Origin: a virus
Reading direction: 5' to 3' (one strand)
Virus record (IMG/VR): IMGVR_UViG_3300042112_000276
Span: 1 to 41,237 of that record
DNA length: 41,237 nucleotides
Each line of letters starts with the position of its first letter. The stretch's first letter is position 1. The position numbers and the translations under genes are program-made. The notes under the pieces are model-generated. The model saw nothing but the letters and a program-made list of their open reading frames with translations. It was not told the origin of the DNA and ran no database searches. This document shows positions 23,335 through 32,703 of the stretch, piece after piece.

Positions 23335-23649
23335 TTATTCAATGGAATAATCCGGGCAACCAAAGCATGAATGAAGGCTATCAGAATTAGGGCCAATGGT
23401 ACACTTGCCATGAATTTCACATTCGTGAACAAATTTAAATGGACAGTTGCAATTCCTGCGCTCTGTCACTTTGCCAAGATAAAAGCACGGACTTCTAGGC
23501 TTGTATTCTTTACCCATAGCTTCTTGAATTTCCAGCGAGTTTGGATGTTGTTTGTCATATATTGCTTTCATATGTGGGTAATCTGCATACACTGCACATA
23601 TTGGGCAAGTAGTAGGGGTCATTGGAACATGTCTGCATGGGGTAGCCAC
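23335..23649 (-). CDS. Cys-rich protein with CPDY end motif
   Basis: The 104-aa product has 12 Cys, arranged mostly in pairs: TTCPIC, SPCFYLG, NCNCPF, HECEIHGKC, then a final 'CFGCPDY'. The order 'C-LG ... C-C ... HG-CT ... C--CPDY' resembles a zinc-binding domain I associate with Planctomycetes, where it is found alone or fused to other enzymes. This supports a planctomycete host by inference. GTG 23649 overlaps the previous stop (TAGTG), with GGAGGG upstream; a later ATG would still keep most Cys pairs. The function is unknown. Confidence 0.6.
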   Translation of the reverse strand: MATPCRHVPMTPTTCPICAVYADYPHMKAIYDKQHPNSLEIQEAMGKEYKPRSPCFYLGKVTERRNCNCPFKFVHECEIHGKCTIGPNSDSLHSCFGCPDYSIE

Positions 23650-26588
23650 TACTCTTTGTACCCTCCGGCAACATCTGGCGTGTCAGTTTGCGGATCAGAA
23701 AATTCGTGCAATATAAAATCAGCCAACGACTTTTTGCTTGAAGCCATTGGTGTGTTTTCAAATGTGGTGTTATAGCAATTAAAAAAAACATTTGGCAAAT
23801 TCTTGGATGACTGTTTCATGGCTAGGCAATTAGTGCGCTGCAAAGAACTGGCGCTTGTGCTACTGTTTATCTCCGCATGGTCTTTGCCACTGTCCGGGTC
23901 ACTAGGGAAATGATGATATGAAACTGTGTTGTACCTGCTGGCGTATTTTTCCAGCAAAGCAAGATCCAAGGCAACCGATGTCATGTCTACGCCCCAGTCG
24001 TAATTGTCTTTAATTGGGTTATTGGAACCGTCCAGTTTCTGCGTCAGCTTCATGTAATCTACGCCAGCGTATGGATGACACTTAATGTGAAAATAAAAAT
24101 ACCTTCCACCTTGGAAATCTTCAGGTTTTACAAATTTGTTATATTGACTAGTTTTATCTGACAGCTCCTCTTTGATTCTTCGCATCCCTGAAACTTTTGT
24201 TTCTTTTATATCCTTTGCGTATTTTACTATTTCGTCTATGGTCGCTATGTTACTTGTGCTTAACTTTGACACACCTGATCCGGGAGCGCCATCTGCTTTA
24301 ATGTGCGCACATCCTGCTGGTTCAATCATCGGGACAACGCAGTAATACTGAAATCTACCATGATATTCTCGTCCGTTCCAATACCCTTCTTCTAGCTGAA
24401 TGCAACCCTTTTCGAGATTGTTTAAATCTTTGCTACGAATTTTTTTTGTGTAACCTTTAGGATATTCGATGCACCTACCATGATTAAACATGTATCCGTT
24501 GTCGCCAACTTTATCTGCATCATGTTCCATAAGATTATTAGGGTCATAAGTTAATCTAGTGTCGGCATAAGCTGCAGGTATTTGAAAATAAGTGTATGAC
24601 GGCACTGGTTCCTTGCTAGTTTTTTGTACGCTGCAAAAATGCAAATTAAAATGAGTGTTAAGCTTCCATGTGTAATCCGATATTGGGGCGTACGAATAAG
24701 AATAAATATCTGGGCTTGCAGTTTGAAATGAAAATTTGTCTGACCTAAGGACACCATAGGAAACATTTCTCCCGTTGTAAGCTATGTAGCTATGCCCAAA
24801 CGATGTTGGATTCGGAAACAGGCTGACATCCAGCATTGCCTCTCTGGTTCGTGATGTGTACGGACAAAATGTTGTTCGTTTACCAGTGATCGGGTCAAGC
24901 AATCCAAACACATAACTGTACAATGTTCCGTCAACCCACCATTGCGAATCTTCTTGAACCTGCGGGGAAAATCCAAAGTTGGTTATCGACATGGCCACAG
25001 TCAAAACAGATTCGCCCGTGGAAGGGTTTGTGCTTCTGGCCAAAGTGCATGGTATTTTTACATGCGTCATTTCTATTTGATCGTTTTGATTATTTTCATC
25101 CACAGATGGGCTGGCACAAGCCGGAAAAAATCCTTCGCATGGGAACGAACATATCTCCCTGTCGTATCCTGATTCATAATTCCTTATAATCACAGGAGCG
25201 ATTGACGCAACATAGCTGTGTATCCCAATGTCGCCAGTTATAGGCCACTCGCAATTAATTTTGTCCCTTCCTTCGGTTGATCCTATAAGCTGTTCTGGCC
25301 TGTTGTTCATGCACTCATATCTGTTTGGAGCGCACAGCATGATGTCAAGTTTCTCGTAAACTGCAATGCACTCAGGAGAAAGAAACCTAGCAAGTATTTT
25401 TGGGTTTTCAAATGACCTGCTTGCCAAAACATTGTAAGGCTTGGTCAACGAACCATGAATGGAACAATGCTGTTTTGGAAGGTAGTAGATAGTTGGAGAA
25501 TCATCCAAATCCAAAGGATAATAAAACGCACCAGCCGAGGAAAAGGTTGAGCTTATCGGATCAGGCGAATTGCTTTTTATGGCAGGGTTGTAAAGATCTA
25601 CCCCTGCACCGTTTGCTGCCTGACCTGTCCACTTGTATTTTTCGCCAAGTCTGGTTATATCCTCAAGGATCATTGGACTGCCAAGCTTTGGTGGCGCAGC
25701 CGTTGTCTTTGCTTTTGGCTCCTCATAAGAAAAATTTATTTTGATATCCTTTGCGTCATAAATACCTTTACCGGGGAACTTAGAGTTGGATGTAACCTTA
25801 AAATTTCCTTGCCCGGCAGATTTGACAGCTTCCTTTACATTAAATGTCTTGTCAGCCAGCAGCTCAGGCTTTACAGCAAATGTAAAATTATTAAGAAGCG
25901 CACCACCCTTGTAATCAAAACAAAAACTTTTTGACCCGGTGTAGACCAAGAATGACGGAATACTAATTATTTCAATCAATGCGGTGGATATAACCGGCCA
26001 TTTAGCGCAAGCAGCGTAAGACTTGTCGTCCATAGGGCTGACGCAAACTTGATATTCTTTGACATTGTATCCGCTTATGTCGATGTCTATTTCGGTTAAC
26101 GCATCTGAGCCTTCGCATTTTCTGACGCTAAGGTCAGCGTAGCATTTGTTTTGAACAAACTTGAAAGGAGCAGACAACACATCGGCGCCAAGGCCACTGA
26201 ATCTAACAGTATAAGTGACAGCGAGCGTATCAACATCGTCAGCTTTTGGCAAATATTTCCAGCTGTATCCCATCCCAAAAGTTACCACCCCTGAAACAAA
26301 CGCAGCGGTAACCGAAGTGACAACGCTGTTGTCCGGGAGTATGAACCTTCCACCACCATCCATGGATATAGTGCAGTCTCCTGAATAGTCCGTGTCCAAC
26401 TGTCCAAACATATTTAAAGCGTGAATTTCCCACCCATAAAACATGGTGCCGTCTATGTCAGGGTCAGGATCAGGATAGCTTTTTTGATACAAGACTTTGT
26501 GCGTGTCGCCTTCAGGCTGTAAAGGATCTATAATTACAGGCAAAACCCCGTATGTAGCTATATACATATGGTCTGCTGGGTAAGGCAT
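23649..26588 (-). CDS. Large Cys-containing virion or tail protein (979 aa)
   Basis: This 979-aa product is not recognised. It has beta-like alternating sequence throughout, many Tyr, Pro, Asp and about two dozen Cys, the latter in most of its length, which is unusual for a phage tail protein. There is no signal peptide. It follows the 756-aa tail hub-like gene, sharing its stop and start (TAATG, site AAAGGA), so both are probably tail or appendage components. A receptor-binding or tail-spike role is plausible from size and position but no catalytic motif is seen. Confidence 0.65.
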   Translation of the reverse strand: MPYPADHMYIATYGVLPVIIDPLQPEGDTHKVLYQKSYPDPDPDIDGTMFYGWEIHALNMFGQLDTDYSGDCTISMDGGGRFILPDNSVVTSVTAAFVSGVVTFGMGYSWKYLPKADDVDTLAVTYTVRFSGLGADVLSAPFKFVQNKCYADLSVRKCEGSDALTEIDIDISGYNVKEYQVCVSPMDDKSYAACAKWPVISTALIEIISIPSFLVYTGSKSFCFDYKGGALLNNFTFAVKPELLADKTFNVKEAVKSAGQGNFKVTSNSKFPGKGIYDAKDIKINFSYEEPKAKTTAAPPKLGSPMILEDITRLGEKYKWTGQAANGAGVDLYNPAIKSNSPDPISSTFSSAGAFYYPLDLDDSPTIYYLPKQHCSIHGSLTKPYNVLASRSFENPKILARFLSPECIAVYEKLDIMLCAPNRYECMNNRPEQLIGSTEGRDKINCEWPITGDIGIHSYVASIAPVIIRNYESGYDREICSFPCEGFFPACASPSVDENNQNDQIEMTHVKIPCTLARSTNPSTGESVLTVAMSITNFGFSPQVQEDSQWWVDGTLYSYVFGLLDPITGKRTTFCPYTSRTREAMLDVSLFPNPTSFGHSYIAYNGRNVSYGVLRSDKFSFQTASPDIYSYSYAPISDYTWKLNTHFNLHFCSVQKTSKEPVPSYTYFQIPAAYADTRLTYDPNNLMEHDADKVGDNGYMFNHGRCIEYPKGYTKKIRSKDLNNLEKGCIQLEEGYWNGREYHGRFQYYCVVPMIEPAGCAHIKADGAPGSGVSKLSTSNIATIDEIVKYAKDIKETKVSGMRRIKEELSDKTSQYNKFVKPEDFQGGRYFYFHIKCHPYAGVDYMKLTQKLDGSNNPIKDNYDWGVDMTSVALDLALLEKYASRYNTVSYHHFPSDPDSGKDHAEINSSTSASSLQRTNCLAMKQSSKNLPNVFFNCYNTTFENTPMASSKKSLADFILHEFSDPQTDTPDVAGGYKE

Positions 26589-28858
26589 TACTGATCCTTT
26601 GCGTCAACTGGTGCGTGAAACACCCCTTCGAGCCTGATTCCATATATGGTTTCTTCGCTGTCAGTTGTAAGCCCGTCAACCTCTATGGAAAGATACTTGA
26701 CGCCGTCAACTGATGACTCACGGTGAGTGTCAAACCTCTGCCGTAATGATCCAAGCTCTTTGTTGAAATTTCCAACAAGACTTAGGCCATCATCAGAGAC
26801 ATAAAACTCTTGATCAGACTGCTTCCTGTAAGGTTTCTTGAATGACAACTTCTGATTGCTCCTATCTCTGTAGAATTTCACATTAAACTGTGACGACAAA
26901 CTAGTAGGCTGAAAATCTACTTCCAAGTTTCTGACTATATTTTTGTCGTTGCCGTCCATCCTGTAATTACCTGTTCTAAATACCCATGGCATGGATCCAA
27001 GCGTGTATTCAGCAGCGCCGATTCTCTCAATGATTGGACGGTCAAGATAAATTCTAGAGCCAACAGCTTTCCTTACAATTCTGTAAATAGATTTTCCTGA
27101 TGCTGTCCTGATACCAACAGGATTGTTGACGCACTCTGCTTTTTCAAAATTTACAAGGCTATCTTCTATCCACATATGAGAGCTTGCCGTCACTGTTCCG
27201 CTTACAGAACTTAAAGACGAATCAAGTCCGTCAAGGTTTCCAAAAGGATAACGCAATACCCTATTGTTGTTGGTTCCAAGAAAACAGGTTGATGACGAAA
27301 CATTAAAATCTTGGCAAGACGACATGATTGGAGTGGAAAATTCTTCGACCCACCAAGCGTTAGTTTTATAGTTGTAGCAAAGTGCGTGTCTTGGGTACCT
27401 TCCTGCCCCCATTACCACAAACCATCTGATGGTGCTTTTAGAAGAGATATGAATCGCATGAAAAAATTCTGAATACGCCCAATTAATTGAATAGTATTTG
27501 TTTGTTCCTTCAAAGATTGAGTTGATTTGATAACTAAGCGCTTCTTCTTTTCCTTCGGAGTATGCGTATATCCCAAGACGATCAAGAGTAATTGCAGCAG
27601 ATCCACGGGTGACAATACACTTTTGATTGACTGATCCTCTGGTGTATGACGCAGGATAAATGCTTCCATCGGTGTCAGGCGAATTACCGAATGTCAACCT
27701 AAACAATTTGTTCTTGCAGAATATCAACAGAAAAGTGTCGAGGTTTGCAAGCCCAACTATCTCGTCCTGTTCCTCTTGAAGCACAAGTCCACTTGTAGTC
27801 CGTATTTTTTTTGGCTGTCCAACTTCAGAGTAATACAAAGCTTTCTTTTCAAGGTATGGCGGTGATATGGTGTATGCGCTGTACGAATTTGTTTTGCCAA
27901 CAAATGGCGAAGCTAAGGTTATAAGCTGGTTTCCTTCGTCAACCTCCGCAATGATACCCGGTTTGATAGAGTCGTTTGTAAAAAACCTTCGCCCTACAAA
28001 TGTTTTTTTCCAGTCGGTTCCAATCCCATAAACAAAAGCGTTCCCGTTTGACACCTTAGCCGAACCAACGGAATAAGATACGGATCCAGCGTAAAAAACC
28101 CTGTCATTTACTGAGGCAGCGTAAGGCTTCCAGTCAGGGATCTCCGGAAAACCATTGGCTATCTGATTCATGTTATCATCGTAAAGAGGAACATCCTCGT
28201 TGTCGCTCAAAACCTCATCGGTAAGTGTCGAGTAAAACACCGTAGATGTAAGGTTGGTTGTCTCCACATCCACAAAAAAAACTTCCGTCTGGCCGTTGGT
28301 GTTCCTGAGTATCTGTCGTTTGACAATCCTAGGATCAGTAGGAACCTGCACATTCGTGTAAACAATTCGTTGCACCCCGGCGTACCATGTGCCACCTCCG
28401 GTGTACGAATACCCTGAATCAGTGGACGATCCAACCAATATAAAAAAATCGCTGTCAATGACATCAACTGTAAAAATCCCATCAGCGTCAGGTATGCCAC
28501 CAACCCCGCTAATGCTAACCGTCTGGCCATTTGCCAAGCCATGAGCCGTACTTTCAATCACAATCGGTGTAGTTGACGCTGCGTCTTTGATGATGCCTGA
28601 TTTGGAGCTTACAGTCGTGGACAGGCTTAATGGGCTAAGGTTTGAAGGACTGCCATCAGCGTCCACAAACCTTACATAACAGTAATACTTGCCTGTCAAA
28701 AGTCCAACTCCTGCACCTTCAAGTGCAGGTCTGGCGGTTACTGATTCAACGCTGGCTGTAGCAGCCTGAGATTTAAGGCCATCCCAGCACAGAGCTTTAT
28801 CTATCCCGTTGAGGATGTACAGCTCGCCAGTAGATGTTTTTAAAAATGTGTCTGGCAT
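26588..28858 (-). CDS. Tail hub/DNA stabilisation-like beta-propeller protein
   Basis: The 756-aa product resembles phage proteins of the stabilisation/tail hub type (P22 gp10-like in style). It begins with 'GELYILNGIDKALCWDGL', has a fibronectin-like part (YVRFVDADGSPSNLSP), then an E1-FCCH-type beta module at about 92-160 (STAHGLANGQTVSISGV ... YTGGGTWY). Later it shows 'NDRVFYAGS', 'LDTFLLIFCKNKLFRLTF' and 'YPRHALCYNYKTNAWW', which fit blades of a propeller. The start has GGAAGG upstream. A 59-aa gene 1.4 kb upstream looks like the usual N-terminal part of such proteins. The role in tail assembly is inferred. Confidence 0.6.
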   Translation of the reverse strand: MPDTFLKTSTGELYILNGIDKALCWDGLKSQAATASVESVTARPALEGAGVGLLTGKYYCYVRFVDADGSPSNLSPLSLSTTVSSKSGIIKDAASTTPIVIESTAHGLANGQTVSISGVGGIPDADGIFTVDVIDSDFFILVGSSTDSGYSYTGGGTWYAGVQRIVYTNVQVPTDPRIVKRQILRNTNGQTEVFFVDVETTNLTSTVFYSTLTDEVLSDNEDVPLYDDNMNQIANGFPEIPDWKPYAASVNDRVFYAGSVSYSVGSAKVSNGNAFVYGIGTDWKKTFVGRRFFTNDSIKPGIIAEVDEGNQLITLASPFVGKTNSYSAYTISPPYLEKKALYYSEVGQPKKIRTTSGLVLQEEQDEIVGLANLDTFLLIFCKNKLFRLTFGNSPDTDGSIYPASYTRGSVNQKCIVTRGSAAITLDRLGIYAYSEGKEEALSYQINSIFEGTNKYYSINWAYSEFFHAIHISSKSTIRWFVVMGAGRYPRHALCYNYKTNAWWVEEFSTPIMSSCQDFNVSSSTCFLGTNNNRVLRYPFGNLDGLDSSLSSVSGTVTASSHMWIEDSLVNFEKAECVNNPVGIRTASGKSIYRIVRKAVGSRIYLDRPIIERIGAAEYTLGSMPWVFRTGNYRMDGNDKNIVRNLEVDFQPTSLSSQFNVKFYRDRSNQKLSFKKPYRKQSDQEFYVSDDGLSLVGNFNKELGSLRQRFDTHRESSVDGVKYLSIEVDGLTTDSEETIYGIRLEGVFHAPVDAKDQ

Positions 28859-28859
28859 G

Positions 28860-29078
28860 CTACCTTCCTGTCCTGCCTACATAAAGGTAATGTACTTGAG
28901 GATAACTGCTGTTTGCGTCACCATCATCGACAGTAGTCAAATAAAAGCTTGACCCTACACTGACATTGCTAACAAACGAATCAGCGCCAGCAACGGAAAA
29001 TGTGCTGCCAGCAAAACACTGGGTAAAAGCGCTAGGCCCAACCGTGAAATCAGATCCAATTGCTAGGTTGTTTTCCAT
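28860..29078 (-). CDS. Small beta-rich virion protein (72 aa)
   Basis: The product shows a repeated 'G-S-F-V-G' pattern (IGSDFTVGPS, AGSTFSVAGA, VGSSFYLT), suggesting a small beta structure. It is probably a minor tail or decoration component; no family is recognised. The start ATG has AGGAAAA upstream, and it ends just before the start of the 756-aa gene. Confidence 0.6.
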   Translation of the reverse strand: MENNLAIGSDFTVGPSAFTQCFAGSTFSVAGADSFVSNVSVGSSFYLTTVDDGDANSSYPQVHYLYVGRTGR

Positions 29079-29085
29079 TGTTTTC

Positions 29086-29586
29086 CTAGGTCAAGCTTGT
29101 CTGGTAAGTGATGCTGATGGTCTGGCCAGTTATCAGGTTTTGATCGCTGACAAAAACCCCAGTTGCCCACAAGGATCCTGAGGTTGCACCTTTCGCAGAA
29201 GCCGTTGACAGGAACGCACCCTTGATCGACATGGATGTGGAAGCCGTAAACACTATAGACGCACTGCTTGTGACAGTGGTTGTTCCGGCAGATGACACAG
29301 GGGAACCGGGGTTCCACTGGCGCCGGGTGGATTCATTGTAATCAGTCGCTTCAACCCAGCCACTGTGACTGGCTGCAGTATCCAAGGTTGACAAAGCGCT
29401 GAAAGATGTTGCGCTTATCAACCCTATGTACCAGTTTGCATTTTGTGTTCCTGACCTGAACACATTGTCAAGCGCAAGAGTCCTGCCCTGATCTGTGGTG
29501 CCATTGGAGAATGTTTCCTCCCAAGCCACAGAGCCATCAGGGTTTTTGCAAACCATTTTGAACAATCCTTTGCTAACGCTTTTCAT
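29086..29586 (-). CDS. Hypothetical structural protein (166 aa)
   Basis: The product contains 'NGTTDQGRTLALDNVF' followed by 'NWYIGLISATSFSAL' and a C-terminal beta-like Ser/Thr-rich part. This 'G-N-LL-F ... IGL' order occurs in virion proteins of several phages, usually without a known role. The start overlaps the previous gene by 14 bases, with AAGGGGTAGG upstream, so it belongs to the same translation unit. Confidence 0.6.
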   Translation of the reverse strand: MKSVSKGLFKMVCKNPDGSVAWEETFSNGTTDQGRTLALDNVFRSGTQNANWYIGLISATSFSALSTLDTAASHSGWVEATDYNESTRRQWNPGSPVSSAGTTTVTSSASIVFTASTSMSIKGAFLSTASAKGATSGSLWATGVFVSDQNLITGQTISITYQTSLT

Positions 29587-29995
29587 TTAACCTACCCCTT
29601 ATGATGGATCCAGAACTTAGTTGAGACACCACAAAATTTGCGTTTTCAAATTTGACGGCAATCATTGACACAGGATTGCCGTGACTGTCGCCAGTATCAT
29701 AAACATCAAAGTAAATTGCATAAATGTAAGAATCAGGGTTTTTGTCGTAGGCTATTATCGCCGTGTATTTCCCGGCAGACAAATTTGACTTGATAAAATA
29801 CTCAGCGCCAAAGTGATACGATTCAGTAATGTTACCTATCTTTGGCGCAGTGAATTGCTTTTCCAACAAACCAATCGAATTAAACAAAAGCACAATCGGA
29901 GCGTTGTCCGGGGAGATTTTATCCCCATTGCTTGCAGAGGTTATTATCGGAATAAAAACCTCGTCACCTTTTTGGTAATAACCTAGGTAGCTCAT
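29573..29995 (-). CDS. Hypothetical structural protein (140 aa)
   Basis: The product looks like a beta-sandwich: 'GDEVFIPIITSASNGDKISP' then 'KYTAIIAYDKNPDSYIYAIYFDVYD'. No family can be named. Its neighbours, the 97-aa and 219-aa products, have similar Ig-like layouts, so the group may be tail or head decoration proteins. The start overlaps the preceding stop (ATGA). Confidence 0.6.
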   Translation of the reverse strand: MSYLGYYQKGDEVFIPIITSASNGDKISPDNAPIVLLFNSIGLLEKQFTAPKIGNITESYHFGAEYFIKSNLSAGKYTAIIAYDKNPDSYIYAIYFDVYDTGDSHGNPVSMIAVKFENANFVVSQLSSGSIIRGRLNEKR

Positions 29996-30285
29996 ACCAC
30001 CCCAAAGGTAAAGTTGGATATCTTGCTATGACCATTGACCGTGTAAGTAACCACAATGTAATAAAACTTTCCTGCCTCATAAAGATTTACTGACGACACA
30101 GGGATGGAAGCCTTGTACACGCCTTGCACAATTAAAGTCGATGATCCTGAGGAGTTTGGCATAGTCTCACCTAAAGGGCCATAGACTACATAGGTTGATG
30201 ATGCGACAACAGGCTCGCCATAATCACCAGTCACCGGGTAAATAGCGGTAAATGTTGAGCCGTTGTTAACAAATCCCATAAACAT
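29992..30285 (-). CDS. Small Ig-like structural protein (97 aa)
   Basis: The product begins MFMGFVNNGSTFTAIYPV and has strands rich in Val, Tyr and Thr (YEAGKFYYIVVTYTV), as in small beta-sandwich virion proteins. The frame is open to a TTG at 30303, but AGGAG seven bases before ATG 30285 decides the start. It follows the 59-aa gene after four bases and overlaps the next gene. Confidence 0.6.
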   Translation of the reverse strand: MFMGFVNNGSTFTAIYPVTGDYGEPVVASSTYVVYGPLGETMPNSSGSSTLIVQGVYKASIPVSSVNLYEAGKFYYIVVTYTVNGHSKISNFTFGVV

Positions 30286-30289
30286 ATTA

Positions 30290-30469
30290 TTACTCCTCGT
30301 CAAACACCACTTTTTTGTATCCGTTGCGAACCTGTATTTGGTTCTTTTTTATGCACACAACATTGCGCTGGTCAACCATTGCCCCGGCTGGCAGCAAGTC
30401 AGGGTTCACGGAATCTATGACACCCATGAAATTTTCAATCAGCGTTATGTCCTTGAAATTCTCAGCCAA
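30290..30469 (-). CDS. 59-aa protein resembling the N-terminus of tail hub proteins
   Basis: A TTG-started gene with GGAGG five bases upstream, inside the end of the 413-aa gene, whose TGA stop overlaps it. The product reads 'NFMGVIDSVNPDLLPAGAMV' followed by 'DQRNVVCIKKNQIQVRNGYK'. This is the usual opening of phage stabilisation/tail hub proteins, whose remaining part is encoded separately at 26588-28858. Either the full gene was split by insertion of four small genes, or the two parts are ancestral partners. The frame has good codon sense and fills an otherwise empty 160-base gap, so I consider it real. Confidence 0.65.
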   Translation of the reverse strand: MAENFKDITLIENFMGVIDSVNPDLLPAGAMVDQRNVVCIKKNQIQVRNGYKKVVFDEE

Positions 30470-31703
30470 TGTTGCCTCCTAACGGGAACGATGCAAGCCT
30501 TGGCCTGATGTATGTATCCGGGCTTGCGTTCCTTCTCTGGATGATCTTGCTGTCAGCAGCCTGTGCGTTCCTGACTGAAGCCAAATAAAGCTGATAGAGA
30601 TCCTGTGCGTTGGATTTACTTCGTAGCAAGCTAACTTGGTACTCGCATCCACGCAGGAATGGGTCAAGCATCACGCCCTGCTCCACATCTATGGGATCGC
30701 TGATGGCGTACTTGCGAGCGCTGAATGTCGTATACAAAGGCTCATCGACAACCAGCTGTGTTGAGCTAATGACGCCAACGATCTGGCGCTCGTATTCGGC
30801 TATGTTGTCGCCGTCCAATCCTGTTGGGAAATCGGAGCTGTCAGGACTGATCCTTATGATTGATCCGGTAAGTGAGCTGGTGAAGTTTGCGCCTGTCGCC
30901 GTGATTGTGGTTGTTGGGCCATTGCTTGTGTCGGCTGCAACCGTTCCAGCCGTGTACAATTCGATGGCTATTGGCCTTGCGCCTCTTTGATACAGGTAAT
31001 CAAAAGACCTGTCTGTCGCAGGGTAAGGGTACACCCGGAAACTAAGTCTACCTTGAAGCGAGGAATGTCCAGTAATCGTGTACATGTATGGATCGGCTGA
31101 ATAGTTGTTGCCGTTTTCCACGCTGCTTAGCCATTCCCTAGGATGAACATAAGTAAGGTTTGTAAAGTTGCTTTTATTCAAGCCTTCGTCAGCAGACACG
31201 AAGTCAATAGGCAAAAGGTATTCGTCACAGAAAAGCCGATAGGTTGTGCCAGCAGGAAGATCTTGCCTAGGGCTTTGAGCTGAATCAAGAACAGCAAGGG
31301 TTGATGTCACAAGGTTGGCAATCTTGTAATTAGCATCTCCAAGCCTAATTGTTCCGTCAGAAGCCCAGCTTGGGAAAGTACCACCAGTCAAGGTCAGCAT
31401 CCTTTCATACGCACCACCAGTGTAATCGTAAGTAACAGTGCCTTGTTGATACACGCCATTGGTGTTGATTCGACCATGGTTGTAATAATAAGTCCAGCGG
31501 TGAATCCTTGGAAAAGTCCTGAGCGTATTTTGAATAGCTCGTCTTACTGTCCTTAAAGCTTCTGTTCCAACATCAGCTCCAAGATAATCCAGCAAATGAT
31601 TTATCGCATCTTGATAGGTGAACGCTATGCCACGAATGACAAACTGCTTTAGCGGTGCTGACGGAAGCGGTCTTGGATTGATATTGATGTTCGTGTTTGA
31701 CAT
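30462..31703 (-). CDS. Head-tail adaptor-like structural protein
   Basis: The 413-aa product begins with a helical part, 'YQDAINHLLDYLGAD ... RRAIQNTLRTFPRIHRWTYY', typical of phage head-tail adaptor or tail tubular proteins. Two beta-rich segments follow ('GGTFPSWASDGTIRLGDANY', 'GTVAADTSNGPTTTITATG'). The C-terminal part is again helical (CEYQVSLLRSKSNAQDLYQL). Its place just before the tail hub-like genes fits an adaptor. It starts two bases from the previous stop, with only a weak binding site, so re-initiation is likely. Assignment by pattern only. Confidence 0.55.
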   Translation of the reverse strand: MSNTNININPRPLPSAPLKQFVIRGIAFTYQDAINHLLDYLGADVGTEALRTVRRAIQNTLRTFPRIHRWTYYYNHGRINTNGVYQQGTVTYDYTGGAYERMLTLTGGTFPSWASDGTIRLGDANYKIANLVTSTLAVLDSAQSPRQDLPAGTTYRLFCDEYLLPIDFVSADEGLNKSNFTNLTYVHPREWLSSVENGNNYSADPYMYTITGHSSLQGRLSFRVYPYPATDRSFDYLYQRGARPIAIELYTAGTVAADTSNGPTTTITATGANFTSSLTGSIIRISPDSSDFPTGLDGDNIAEYERQIVGVISSTQLVVDEPLYTTFSARKYAISDPIDVEQGVMLDPFLRGCEYQVSLLRSKSNAQDLYQLYLASVRNAQAADSKIIQRRNASPDTYIRPRLASFPLGGNIG

Positions 31704-32363
31704 TTATGACACCGTTATGGTTGTAGGGTTGTTAGCCAAATAAGCTTCGTCAAGAACCCATAGATAATAAGTCCCAACATCCAACAGGAATACAGCTTGA
31801 CCAAAATTGTTTGTCCTGCCACTGGCAATCACATTGTCGCCAGCAAGATCAGTTGAAACCCATACGGCAGCAGCCACAACCGGCACATCTCCGGCTGTGC
31901 TATGAACAGTAACAGTGTGACTTTTTGCTCCAGCTCCAGCTGGATTTGTGAACGGCATGTCAAGGTGAACCAATACTTCTTCTTCAAGCGTACCGTTAAA
32001 GCTGACACTAACCAAAACATACAGTGCGCCAGAAAGAAAGGCTTGATTAGGAACATCGACCCGGTACAACCCACCGGCAACAGATTGATTTAATTCGATA
32101 AAGCCACCTGACACCCAAGAAGCAGCCGGTGACGCCAAGGAGACAAGGTTAAAACTTACAGGGTTAGCGCCTTCTCTAGTGTAACTAGCTGAAGCTCCCG
32201 GAGAATCAAATGACAGCCCCTTTTTAGACCTGCCAGTCAAGCCACGAATTTTCATCACCAACGATTTGCTGCTTGAATTAGGAGTGATTCTGTAAGCCAT
32301 CGGATCAGCCTCATCGTCTATAATAGTGGCCAGACTGCTGGTGTTCAGAAACGGAAAACTCAT
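31704..32363 (-). CDS. Structural protein with Cna-B/Ig-like C-terminal domain
   Basis: The 219-aa product has two parts. Residues 1-130 are beta-like with 'SFNLVSLASPAASWVSGGFI' and 'GLYRVDVPNQAFLSGALYVL'. Residues about 145-219 resemble a carboxypeptidase-regulatory/Cna-B-like fold: 'DVPVVAAAVWVSTDLAGDN', 'ASGRTNNFGQAVFLLDVGTY'. I associate this layout with planctomycete phages. The ribosome binding site is weak. It is probably a decoration or tail protein. Confidence 0.6.
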   Translation of the reverse strand: MSFPFLNTSSLATIIDDEADPMAYRITPNSSSKSLVMKIRGLTGRSKKGLSFDSPGASASYTREGANPVSFNLVSLASPAASWVSGGFIELNQSVAGGLYRVDVPNQAFLSGALYVLVSVSFNGTLEEEVLVHLDMPFTNPAGAGAKSHTVTVHSTAGDVPVVAAAVWVSTDLAGDNVIASGRTNNFGQAVFLLDVGTYYLWVLDEAYLANNPTTITVS

Positions 32364-32376
32364 AGCCTATGGTACC

Positions 32377-32703
32377 CTATTGCTCTATTTTTTCCACAGT
32401 TATATGGGGATCGGCGTTTAAAAGTTTTGATTCAATCATTCCTAGCTCTATCACTTCAAGGAATGAACCAATCGCCTTGGATATATCACGCCAGTCAACA
32501 GGCTTGCCATCTATGAACCAATCAATTATCTTGACCGCTATCTCGATGTTAGGCACATCCAGAGATGAAGTTCTTGGCACTAAATTAAAAAATATTTTTG
32601 AAATTAATTTGATAGCTTGAATCTTGTCTGCGTCACTTCGCAGCATATTTTCCCTGTAAAGCTCAACTAAAAACTTGCAATCATCCCTTGCTTTCCATAT
32701 CAT
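32377..32703 (-). CDS. Hypothetical protein next to the HNH gene
   Basis: The 108-aa product is helical and charged, beginning MIWKARDDCKFLVELYREN and ending in an acidic tail (HITVEKIEQ). No domain is recognised. AAAAGG lies seven bases before ATG 32703, which is inside the end of the HNH nuclease gene. The pair may have been inserted together among the virion genes, but it could also be a normal late gene. Confidence 0.6.
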   Translation of the reverse strand: MIWKARDDCKFLVELYRENMLRSDADKIQAIKLISKIFFNLVPRTSSLDVPNIEIAVKIIDWFIDGKPVDWRDISKAIGSFLEVIELGMIESKLLNADPHITVEKIEQ

